DNA from: Batillaria attramentaria
Lineage: Eukaryota; Mollusca; Gastropoda; Batillariidae
DNA length: 64,000 bases
Direction: 5' to 3'
Assembly (NCBI GenBank): GCA_018292915.2
Contig: JACVVK020000544.1
Span: 202,001 to 266,000, forward strand
Part shown: in pieces, positions 63,045-64,000 of the stretch
Position numbering within the stretch: position 1 is the first letter of the stretch
How the letters are laid out: every line of letters begins with the position of its first letter
Made by a program: the position numbers and the translations under genes
The notes under the pieces: generated by a model
Seen by the model: only the letters and a program-made list of their open reading frames with translations
Database searches by the model: none
What the model was told of the DNA's origin: nothing

Positions 63045-63560
63045 GGAGGGATATTAGACAGCTTCCCTTTGTTACACAAGAGAGCCAAAAAGAGGAATAA
63101 AGCATCCACTACAGTACCAATGATGATGAGCAAACAGTTCATTTGTGCCAGACTCATTCTAATGAAAAGAACTGATCCCATGTTTGATCAGGATACTGAA
63201 ATGTCTACATTTTGCCAGCACACCATAAAACTTACCTCTTCCTGGCCCTGTTCCTCCTCCTGCTTCTTGCGTTCTTCCCTCTCCCGACGCTTACGCTCCT
63301 CTCGCTCTTTGTCTTTGTCGCCTCGGTCGCGATCTTTCTCCCTTCGATGATCACCACGGTCCCTGTGCTTGTCATCAGCATCTCGGTCCTTGCGTTTGTC
63401 TTCCCTCTCGCGGTCTCTGCGGCGTTCTTCCTTGTCACGATCTTTATGCCGGTCTTCTCTGTCACGGTCCTTGTGCCGGTCTTCCTTGTCACGGTCCTTG
63501 TGCCGGTCTTCCCTGTCACGGTCCTTGTGCCGGTCTTCTTTGCCTCTGTGTTTCTCATCT
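14762..63560 (-). CDS. DYNC2I1: Cytoplasmic dynein-2 intermediate chain 1 (WDR60), 24 exons in window
   Basis: Intermediate chain of dynein-2, the retrograde intraflagellar transport motor. The N-terminal part is charged and disordered; the C-terminal WD40 propeller binds the heavy chain DYNC2H1. The exons found give about 809 codons: Arg/Asp/Glu/Lys-rich start (repeated EDRHKDRD); acidic [10 protein letters not shown] and [25 protein letters not shown]; the conserved block [20 protein letters not shown] and [20 protein letters not shown]; then WD40 segments such as [73 protein letters not shown] and [17 protein letters not shown]; end [13 protein letters not shown]. Human WDR60 is 1066 aa, so the N-terminus lies past 64000. 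All but one exon join agree in phase; the exception is 42152 to 41386. Identity is from recalled family motifs. Confidence 0.88.
14861..15079. repeat. 73-bp repeat x 3 spanning the terminal-exon acceptor
   Basis: Units start at 14861, 14934 and 15007, each beginning CAGAGACAGAACCTGCAG on the plus strand. That is CTGCAG|GTTCTGTCTCTG on the coding strand: an intact acceptor plus 12 exon bases. Confidence 0.93.
15283..15352 (-). CDS. DYNC2I1: DYNC2I1 exon w, preceded by a TG tract
   Basis: [20 protein letters not shown] then AHM; donor ATG|GTGAGT. The acceptor GTGTGCAG is preceded by a (TG)n tract of about 170 nt instead of a conventional pyrimidine tract. Phase fits both neighbours. Confidence 0.68.
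15355..15526. repeat. CA/TG microsatellite before exon w
   Basis: About 170 bp of CA with CGCACGCA and CCACAC interruptions, ending directly at the CAG acceptor of exon w. Confidence 0.95.
15538..15938. repeat. Dispersed-repeat fragment in intron
   Basis: 15538-15870 is a diverged copy of the arm of the 24.5-25.8 kb foldback element: it shares AAATGAAGGCATTTGAACAA, the GGCAAGAGAAA block, an internal CA tract and GTCTGGAGAAA. Confidence 0.6.
15939..16116 (-). CDS. DYNC2I1: DYNC2I1 exon v: last propeller blade
   Basis: [20 protein letters not shown] then [20 protein letters not shown] and [18 protein letters not shown]; acceptor ATCTTATTGCAG, donor GGCAG|GTAGGT. 58 codons plus 2+2 nt. Confidence 0.92.
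16276..16451. repeat. 44-bp repeat x 4
   Basis: Unit starts GGGCAAAATGTATCTAGAGT. Lies in the intron between exons u and v. Confidence 0.95.
16571..16616 (-). CDS. DYNC2I1: DYNC2I1 exon u: 46-nt WD40 mini-exon [15 protein letters not shown]
   Basis: Acceptor TTTGTCTGACAG, donor TTTAG|GTGAGT. Joins in phase: [20 protein letters not shown]. Almost the whole exon with its acceptor is tandemly amplified upstream (16620-17782). Confidence 0.85.
16572..17782. repeat. 84-89-bp array, about 14 copies, amplifying mini-exon u
   Basis: On the coding strand each unit holds TTAATTTGTCTGACAG followed by the mini-exon body to CACACATCTT. Only the copy at 16571-16616 carries the functional end TTTAG|GTGAGT; the others run into TGTGGTATTTG. 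Length varies by CAAA insertions. Confidence 0.95.
17871..18110. repeat. 80-bp repeat x 3 spanning the exon-t donor
   Basis: Units at 17871, 17951 and 18031. On the coding strand each has the exon end TTTGGAGAGCCGTACTTCTTG... followed by GTAAGTG, and an acceptor-like TTTACTTCCCAG at the unit boundary. Confidence 0.93.
18074..18132 (-). CDS. DYNC2I1: DYNC2I1 exon t: WD40 [13 protein letters not shown]
   Basis: [19 protein letters not shown]; acceptor TGCTGCTTGTTGCAG, donor TTG|GTAAGT (phase 0). The donor plus the last 36 or so exon bases recur twice more downstream at an 80-bp period. Confidence 0.88.
18341..18407 (-). CDS. DYNC2I1: DYNC2I1 exon s: [18 protein letters not shown]
   Basis: Acceptor TTCTATTCTCAG, donor ATAG|GTCAGT; 22 codons plus 1 nt, joining to ESPKKVTC. 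Confidence 0.88.
18598..18682 (-). CDS. DYNC2I1: DYNC2I1 exon r: WD40 [20 protein letters not shown]
   Basis: Acceptor TTTTTCCCCAG, donor CTG|GTCAGT; 28 codons after one split base. Typical WD40 D-strand pattern. Confidence 0.9.
18817..19230 (-). mobile_element. LINE 3' fragment (CR1/L2/Rex1-like)
   Basis: Decayed C-terminal reverse-transcriptase ORF on the minus strand: [19 protein letters not shown] and [12 protein letters not shown], the usual LINE tail motif, followed by an (ATT)n 3' tail at 18825-18842. 5' truncated. Confidence 0.65.
19515..21108. repeat. 37-bp minisatellite, about 43 copies
   Basis: Unit GCAACTGTTCCTATTTCAGG plus GGAGACGGCCATGGCAT. Sub-variants (AAGCAACTGTACC, TGCGTGCAAC, CTAGTTCAG) form blocks. 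Ends 13 bp from the exon-q donor. The region 19231-19514 holds nothing recognised. Confidence 0.95.
21120..21238 (-). CDS. DYNC2I1: DYNC2I1 exon q: VVTEI...[12 protein letters not shown]
   Basis: 39 codons plus 2 nt; acceptor CTCTCGTTTCAG, donor [26 protein letters not shown] is a strongly conserved WDR60 segment. Confidence 0.93.
21499..21545 (-). mobile_element. SINE 3' tail fragment
   Basis: Matches the last 46 or so bases (GGGTTTAACGTCCTTTTCCA on the plus strand) of the full SINEs at 23927, 26346 and 37465; the tRNA-related head is missing. Confidence 0.7.
21661..21911. mobile_element. 251-bp TIR element inserted in minisatellite
   Basis: Ends ACAGGCATGCTACTC (21661-21675) and its complement (21897-21911), flanked by AGTT on both sides. 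The inside has a GGGGGGCATGCCCCCCC-like core and no ORF. Confidence 0.7.
23074..23594. repeat. TG microsatellite with ACGTGTACG interruptions
   Basis: About 520 bp of (TG)n punctuated by TACGTGTACG at roughly 45-75-bp spacing, i.e. a higher-order repeat. Confidence 0.95.
23640..23704 (-). CDS. DYNC2I1: DYNC2I1 exon p: WD40 [12 protein letters not shown]
   Basis: [20 protein letters not shown] then W; acceptor GGTTTTGTGCAG, donor TGG|GTAAGT. Continues VVTEI. Matches the recalled family motif FQIASLDE-type strand. Confidence 0.92.
23731..24530. mobile_element. AGAGAGGCAGAAGC-family element, copy A (right end lost)
   Basis: Starts TAGAGAGGCAGAAGCCTCC and ATGGCTCCCTTGTG, then tandem 130-150-bp modules with TCAAGGTCA or TGACCTTGA. 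Interrupted by a SINE; the right end is replaced by the foldback element. Confidence 0.65.
23927..24101 (-). mobile_element. tRNA-derived SINE
   Basis: Minus strand: GGGAGCCGGGGTGGTCGAAT head with box A/B-like TGGTCGAATGGTAG and GTGAGTTCGATCCC, then a GGACGTTAAACCCCCAAAC tail. Flanked by the target duplication ATGCTAATGAGA. Confidence 0.85.
24530..25840. mobile_element. 1.3-kb foldback (palindromic) element
   Basis: Left arm about 24530-25150 is the diverged inverse of the right arm about 25200-25840. Shared pieces include GCCGGAATGATGA, GCATTTGAACAACTTTTTCG, a CA tract and GGAGAAACATCACAGTCTTG. The centre has a perfect 28-bp palindrome at 25153-25180. No long ORF. Confidence 0.75.
25905..26335. 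repeat. Diverged direct duplication with TGACGTCA sites
   Basis: Two to three copies of a block with TTTCATCAGC, CTCTCTAGATC, TCACAAGA and GAGGCTGACGTCAAA, ending in CT-rich DNA. Confidence 0.6.
26346..26516 (+). mobile_element. tRNA-derived SINE
   Basis: Plus strand: GGAGCCAGGGTGGCCGAATG, GAGTTCGAATCCCGG, then GGACGTTAAACTCCTAAACA and CCCACCCACCC, inserted in a CT tract. Not a functional tRNA: the acceptor stem is not maintained. Confidence 0.85.
26640..26835. mobile_element. Fragment of the foldback family
   Basis: Carries the central part of the 25.1-kb element in inverse orientation, including GCTGCTGCACGCAGC, TTGCCCCATC and GTTGTTTCTCTATGGAGAAAC. Confidence 0.6.
26853..28569. repeat. 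48-bp minisatellite, about 36 copies
   Basis: Unit GAATGGGAATTAAGTGATAC, CCACTGTTATACTGTTAACA and ATAACAAT. Very uniform; GACACC, GGAATAAAG and GGAATAAAGTG variants are clustered. Confidence 0.97.
28677..28764. repeat. TG microsatellite
   Basis: (TG)n with TCTG interruptions, downstream of the exon-o donor on the coding strand (as CA). Confidence 0.95.
28784..28812 (-). CDS. DYNC2I1: DYNC2I1 exon o: 29-nt mini-exon TEYDESSTS
   Basis: Acceptor TTGGACTTACAG, donor TCAG|GTATGC. Its phase (2 in, 1 out) fits both neighbours exactly, giving [21 protein letters not shown] tract lies 20 nt past the donor. Confidence 0.75.
29230..29690. repeat. 60-bp x 3 and 24-40-bp arrays
   Basis: 29230-29400: unit with CAATTGTCTTACGCTGAAAA. 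29425-29690: units of AAAACAAAGCAACTACCAGT and ACACAAGTAACAA. Confidence 0.9.
29690..29966. repeat. 50-54-bp array, left block
   Basis: Unit CAATACATCTTTCTCTCGCA, TGCCAGACAAAAACACACTC and AACTACACAAGTAA, ending 15 bp before the exon-n donor. Confidence 0.95.
29984..30056 (-). CDS. DYNC2I1: DYNC2I1 exon n
   Basis: [20 protein letters not shown] then TVV; acceptor ACATTTTACAG, donor CCG|GTAAGA. Phase 1 in, phase 2 out. Flanked on both sides by the same 50-54-bp repeat family. Confidence 0.8.
30268..31125. repeat. 50-54-bp array, right block
   Basis: Same unit as 29690-29966, about 16 copies, lying upstream of exon n. The exon and about 300 bp of unique sequence interrupt one array family. Confidence 0.95.
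31210..32315. mobile_element. AGAGAGGCAGAAGC-family element, copy B
   Basis: Start GAGGCAGAAGCC and TTGGCTCACTTATG; end GTTACACAAGTGAGT after a CA tract. Modules with TGACCTTGAGTCAAGGTCAT. Confidence 0.7.
32345..32453 (-). CDS. DYNC2I1: DYNC2I1 exon m: WD40 [12 protein letters not shown]
   Basis: 36 codons: [20 protein letters not shown] then [16 protein letters not shown]; acceptor TTTGTTCAG, donor ACAG|GTCAGT (phase 1). Clear WD repeat with a WDLRE ending. Confidence 0.92.
32666..33372. repeat. 36-bp minisatellite, about 20 copies
   Basis: Unit GGACTTACATCACACAGAGG and GTGACGCTGTCAGCAA with 24-bp deletion variants. Coding strand: every unit carries donor-like GATG|TAAGT/ATGTAAGTCC. Confidence 0.95.
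33477..33552 (-). CDS. DYNC2I1: DYNC2I1 exon l: WD40
   Basis: [20 protein letters not shown] then VIAGM; acceptor GTGTTTTAG, donor ATG|GTGAGT. Joins [14 protein letters not shown] across the next intron. Confidence 0.88.
33937..33990. mobile_element. LINE-type 3' tail remnant
   Basis: AATAATAATAATAATGATAA followed by TTTTTATACAGCGCTGCTC, the complement of a common invertebrate LINE tail. Immediately precedes the 25-bp satellite. Confidence 0.45.
33990..35590. repeat. 25-bp satellite, about 64 copies
   Basis: Unit GGACTGGCTGCACTTAAAGA plus TCTAA; variants CTCGCTG and GATCAAA. The last unit runs directly into the TTAA-type element end AGATCTAAGCCCCCAACAAA. Confidence 0.97.
35574..36540. mobile_element. 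TTAA-type element end plus 170-bp inverted repeat
   Basis: Left end after TTAA: AGATCTAAGCCCCCAACAAA and ACGCTTTCCGAA, nearly identical to the ends of the element at 60913. Inside, 35855-36020 is the inverse of 36258-36430 (GGCGCAAGCTATG, TTGCCGATAAAAC). The right end is not identified. Confidence 0.5.
36551..36574. repeat. Interstitial telomere-like (TTAGGG)3-4
   Basis: GTTAGGGTTAGGGTTAGGGT and TAG in an intron, 150 bp from exon k. Confidence 0.8.
36594..36735. repeat. About 105-bp duplication including the exon-k donor
   Basis: AGCAATGCTTACTTTTGTG occurs at 36604 and 36708 with similar flanks; a third diverged copy is at 33845-33940 (GCGATGCTTACTTATGTAAT). Confidence 0.7.
36719..36795 (-). 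CDS. DYNC2I1: DYNC2I1 exon k: WD40 [11 protein letters not shown]
   Basis: [20 protein letters not shown] then PATPQ; acceptor GTGTTTTCAG, donor AA|GTAAGC. The split Lys codon continues into [10 protein letters not shown]. Confidence 0.88.
37047..40110. repeat. 17-bp minisatellite, more than 150 copies
   Basis: Unit GTGTCTCTACCTTACAA/C, with GTCAGTACC variants at 37047-37460 and 39060-40110 and CAGTATATACCCTTACAAG blocks after 39655. Coding strand: CTT|GTAAGG in most units. Interrupted by a SINE. Confidence 0.97.
37465..37633 (-). mobile_element. tRNA-derived SINE inside the 17-bp array
   Basis: Minus strand GGGAGCCGGGGTGGTCGAAT head, GTGAGTTCGATCCCCGC, and TGGAAAAGGACGTTAAACCC tail with CACCCACCC end. 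Confidence 0.88.
40132..40208 (-). CDS. DYNC2I1: DYNC2I1 exon j
   Basis: [20 protein letters not shown] then SKPEQ; acceptor TTTCTGTGCTGCAG, donor CAG|GTAAAG. First WD40 strands. 25 codons plus 2 nt. Confidence 0.82.
40328..40454 (-). CDS. DYNC2I1: DYNC2I1 exon i
   Basis: [20 protein letters not shown] to SPAYLA; acceptor CTCTTTGTTCAG, donor GCAG|GTACTG; phase 0 to 1. The acidic linker lies just before the propeller. Confidence 0.8.
40545..41093. repeat. 91-bp repeat x 6
   Basis: Unit CTGTATCACTGTATGTGCTT to CTTCAATCTCTCACTAAAC; the third unit lacks 6 bp. Lies 90 bp upstream of exon i. Confidence 0.95.
41285..41386 (-). CDS. DYNC2I1: DYNC2I1 exon h
   Basis: [19 protein letters not shown] then [15 protein letters not shown]; acceptor TTTTATGTGCAG. 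The only donor giving phase 0 is a GC donor, CACAG|GCATAT. Confidence 0.65.
41450..42152. repeat. 48-bp array, about 14 copies, including the exon-g donor region
   Basis: Coding strand unit: TGTGGAGGCATGGGCGTC..., aligned with the exon end TGTGGTG|GTAAGGATGTCC. In the copies GT is mostly GC (GGAG|GCAAGG, GGAG|GCATGG). One 24-bp-deleted unit is near 41910. Confidence 0.9.
42152..42263 (-). CDS. DYNC2I1: DYNC2I1 exon g: [17 protein letters not shown]
   Basis: Acceptor TTTGTGAACAG; continues [21 protein letters not shown]. The best donor GGTG|GTAAGG leaves phase 1, but the next exon needs phase 0. The weak donor CTG|GTGGGG after AEDL would fit, or a small exon is missing. The donor is part of a 48-bp array. 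Confidence 0.8.
42441..43413. mobile_element. AGAGAGGCAGAAGC-family element, copy C (complete)
   Basis: AGAGAGGCAGAAGCCTCCAT and GGCTCCCTTGTGACA at the left; GTTACACAAGGGAGCC at the right, so the ends are inverted repeats. Several TCAAGGTCA sites and a CA tract before the right end. Confidence 0.75.
43857..44288. repeat. 54-bp repeat x 8 spanning the exon-f donor
   Basis: Donor copies (CTCTCACCTG on plus) at 43857, 43911, 43965, 44019, 44073, 44127, 44181 and 44235. The unit equals the last 54 nt of exon f. Extra unit 1 is open ([18 protein letters not shown]); unit 2 has a TAG. Confidence 0.96.
44243..44548 (-). CDS. DYNC2I1: DYNC2I1 exon f: conserved [12 protein letters not shown] block
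   Basis: 102 codons from [10 protein letters not shown] to RSDTKQ, phase 0 to 0. Contains [19 protein letters not shown] then [16 protein letters not shown], the most diagnostic WDR60 segment. The acceptor follows a run of T. The donor CAG|GTGAGAG begins a 54-bp unit that is a copy of the exon's own last 54 nt. Confidence 0.93.
44626..45740. repeat. 87-bp minisatellite, about 13 copies
   Basis: Unit GTTACATGTAACACTATCTG, AGGGATGAAACATGATCCTG, CACCCACCATTCTGTCCATG and so on. Contains TTACATGTAA. Confidence 0.95.
45858..46330. repeat. 79-bp repeat x 6 spanning the exon-e donor
   Basis: Each unit has coding-strand GATTCT|GTAAGTC (one mutated to GTACGTC near 46158), then CTCATTTGTCTCAGCTGTAG. 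The sixth copy is the genuine exon end. Confidence 0.95.
46323..46412 (-). CDS. DYNC2I1: DYNC2I1 exon e: coiled-coil-like [11 protein letters not shown]
   Basis: Acceptor TCAATCATCAG; donor TCT|GTAAGT; 30 codons, phase 0. [18 protein letters not shown] corresponds to the helical segment preceding the conserved block. Its donor is copied in a 79-bp array. Confidence 0.85.
46437..46916. repeat. 67-bp repeat x 7
   Basis: Unit AACTGACCTCTAGTGTAACT to GGGGAAAAGTTAACTAAACC, almost identical copies. Starts 25 bp upstream of the exon-e acceptor. Coding strand carries CAGT|GTAAGTT. Confidence 0.96.
46917..48071. other. Intron, nothing recognised
   Basis: Only low-complexity stretches and a 33-bp duplication near 47443-47512 (TATATAATTTTACACTTCAA). 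Confidence 0.5.
48072..49078. mobile_element. 1-kb element with about 110-bp imperfect inverted arms and THAP-like remnant
   Basis: 48072-48187 (CATTATGCAAAGACCTTGG, GGGACAACGCGAAGAGTTGT, CTGCCCGCATTAGCGCGC) is the inverse of 48971-49078. Just inside the left arm, 48238-48280 encodes [13 protein letters not shown], and a shifted frame gives [14 protein letters not shown], resembling the first half of a THAP zinc finger; stops follow. Confidence 0.5.
49785..50345. repeat. Two diverged direct copies of a dispersed repeat
   Basis: 49800-50041 and 50098-50343 share AGAGTCCGTATTCA, TAAATATTACGCCT, AAAGGGCGATAACTC and ACCCCAAATTTGAA. A CA tract follows at 50355-50400. Confidence 0.75.
50400..52925. 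other. Intron; one 125-bp duplication
   Basis: 51718-51830 and 51834-51957 are copies of a block with AAATCGGAATCC, poly-C and TCTGCCCAATCGGAAATC. No exon or known element recognised otherwise. Confidence 0.5.
52926..52949 (-). CDS. DYNC2I1: DYNC2I1 exon d: 24-nt micro-exon RRRSRKKK
   Basis: Acceptor TTACTTACAACAG and donor AAG|GTAAAA; phase 0 to 0. The acceptor and first 11 bases are copied in every unit of the 129-bp array immediately upstream. Because it is only 8 codons, identity rests on the splice signals and phase. Confidence 0.55.
52939..58437. repeat. 129-bp minisatellite, about 42 copies, spanning the exon-d acceptor
   Basis: Coding strand unit ends ...TACATGTACTACTGCATTAC then TTACAACAG|CGCAGACGGTC; the next unit starts TACCCCTACCACC. 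One unit has a 5-bp insertion near 54507. SNP variants (GCGGG/GGGGG, GCAATG/GTAATG) are interspersed. The 129-bp period is 43 codons, hence a spurious 1333-codon open frame. Confidence 0.98.
58736..58777 (-). CDS. DYNC2I1: DYNC2I1 exon c: [14 protein letters not shown]
   Basis: A 42-nt phase-0 mini-exon with acceptor TTCACATTGCAG and donor GAG|GTAATA. It partly repeats the motif of exon b. Its pyrimidine tract is the edge of the 58781-60900 array. Confidence 0.8.
58781..60905. repeat. About 60-bp array, roughly 35 copies, abutting the exon-c acceptor
   Basis: Unit ATGTGAAGGACTGTCAGTTA, GGACTATGACAATACAGTAC and AGACTGTTTCAACATTATAT, with frequent 27-bp-only units. Coding strand: the unit's AGTCCTTCACAT is also the pyrimidine tract of exon c. 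Confidence 0.96.
60913..61319. mobile_element. 407-bp TTAA-flanked MITE inserted in the array
   Basis: Long TIRs begin AGATCTAAGCTTCCAACAAA / AGATCAAAGCTCCCAACAAA after TTAA. The uninserted sequence GATGAACTTTAAGTTAGGAC exists in the neighbouring unit at about 60844, showing TTAA as target duplication. Confidence 0.85.
61442..61501 (-). CDS. DYNC2I1: DYNC2I1 exon b: acidic [11 protein letters not shown]
   Basis: Acceptor TTTTGTGCAG, donor GAG|GTAAGT; 60 nt, phase 0 to 0. Encodes [20 protein letters not shown]. The acidic-aromatic stretch is characteristic of WDR60. Confidence 0.85.
61552..62413. mobile_element. AGAGAGGCAGAAGC-family element, copy D
   Basis: Left AAGGCAGAAGCC and TTGGCTCACTTATA, right GTTACACAAGGGAGACAA. 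Contains a secondary 52-bp x 4-5 array (61690-61880, AACCAAGTTTGGTGTCTCTG). Confidence 0.7.
62427..63090. mobile_element. AGAGAGGCAGAAGC-family element, copy E
   Basis: Left TAGAGAGACAGAAGCTCC and ATGGCTCACTTGTC, right GTTACACAAGAGAGCC after a CA tract (62975-63041). Carries a long hairpin at 62576-62632. Confidence 0.7.
63236..63560 (-). CDS. DYNC2I1: DYNC2I1 exon a: charged N-terminal region
   Basis: Reads [17 protein letters not shown] onward with four 9-residue [12 protein letters not shown] repeats (a 27-bp coding minisatellite), then [17 protein letters not shown]. Donor GAG|GTAAGT at 63236. The acceptor is placed near 63560 after a TTTTTTCTTTCCTC tract; the exact AG is uncertain. Confidence 0.75.
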
Positions 63561-63717
63561 CTTTTTTATGTAGAGGAAAGAAAAAATGCTGTTGCAATAC
63601 TCAAAACTGTTCACATCTAAACATCCTCACATATTACTGAACTACAATACTCTCCTTGTATACTGAACAAGAAGTACAAGTTGGACTTAATCCTTAGTTT
63701 GTGTACAGTGATTGAGT

Positions 63718-64000
63718 ACCAGCTGATGCATATTACCGATCTGTGCTGCGATAGGGTACCAGCTGATGCATATTACCGATCTCTCTTAGTTTGTGTACAG
63801 TGATAGTGTACCAGCTGATGCATATTACCGATCTCTCTTAGTTTGTGTACAGTGATAGTGTACCAGCTGATGCATATTACAGATCTCTCTTAGTTTGTGT
63901 ACAGCGATAGTGTACCAGCTGATGCATATTACAGATCTCTCTTAGTTTGTGTACAGTGATAGTGTACCAGCTGATGCATATTACAGATCTCTCTTAGTTT
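63718..64000. repeat. 52-bp repeat, about 6 copies, running off the window
   Basis: Unit ACCAGCTGATGCATATTACC, GATCTCTCTTAGTTTGTGTA and CAGTGATAGTGT. Its relation to the next upstream exon is outside the window. Confidence 0.9.

Overview
The window looks like nuclear DNA of an invertebrate animal, most likely a mollusc (inference). The genes have spliced GT-AG introns and animal-specific products. There are tRNA-derived SINEs, TIR/foldback elements, a LINE 3' end, long CA/TG tracts, very many minisatellites, and the octamer TACATGTA recurring in unrelated arrays. No bacterial, plasmid or phage signature is present.

Layout: (1) 224-5019, minus: the 5' two thirds of an activin receptor type II gene (signal peptide, cysteine-rich ectodomain, transmembrane segment, kinase N-lobe and catalytic loop), which runs off the left edge. 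(2) 5020-6056: a divergent promoter region with a perfect CRE (TGACGTCA). (3) 6057-11785, plus: a C/EBP-like bZIP transcription factor with three coding exons (297 aa) and a long 3' UTR. (4) 11860-63560, minus: most of DYNC2I1/WDR60, the intermediate chain of the cilium-specific dynein-2 motor. I reconstruct 24 exons, about 2.4 kb of coding sequence across about 49 kb. All but one of the exon joins agree in phase. The 3' ends of genes 3 and 4 converge within about 100 bp.

Roughly half of the DYNC2I1 interval is tandem repeat. The most striking observation is that many arrays are not merely in introns but span exon-intron junctions, so intact splice sites plus a few exon bases are copied in every unit. 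Acceptors are copied at 713-1792 (19 x 57 bp), 14861-15079 (3 x 73), 16572-17782 (about 14 x 84, carrying a whole mini-exon) and 52939-58437 (about 42 x 129). Donors are copied at 17871-18110 (3 x 80), 43857-44288 (8 x 54), 45858-46330 (6 x 79) and, degenerately, 41450-42152 (14 x 48). A 25-bp satellite at 33990-35590 likewise spans the insertion junction of a TTAA-flanked element. I propose a common process: short tandem duplication at functional boundaries followed by array expansion, giving tens of redundant or decoy splice sites in two unrelated genes.

The genes have no evident common pathway. ACVR2 is a TGF-beta/activin receptor, the bZIP gene is probably a stress or differentiation regulator, and DYNC2I1 works in retrograde intraflagellar transport. 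Gene identities rest on motif and family recognition from memory; no database search was run. Exon boundaries are inferred from splice consensus and phase, not from transcripts.
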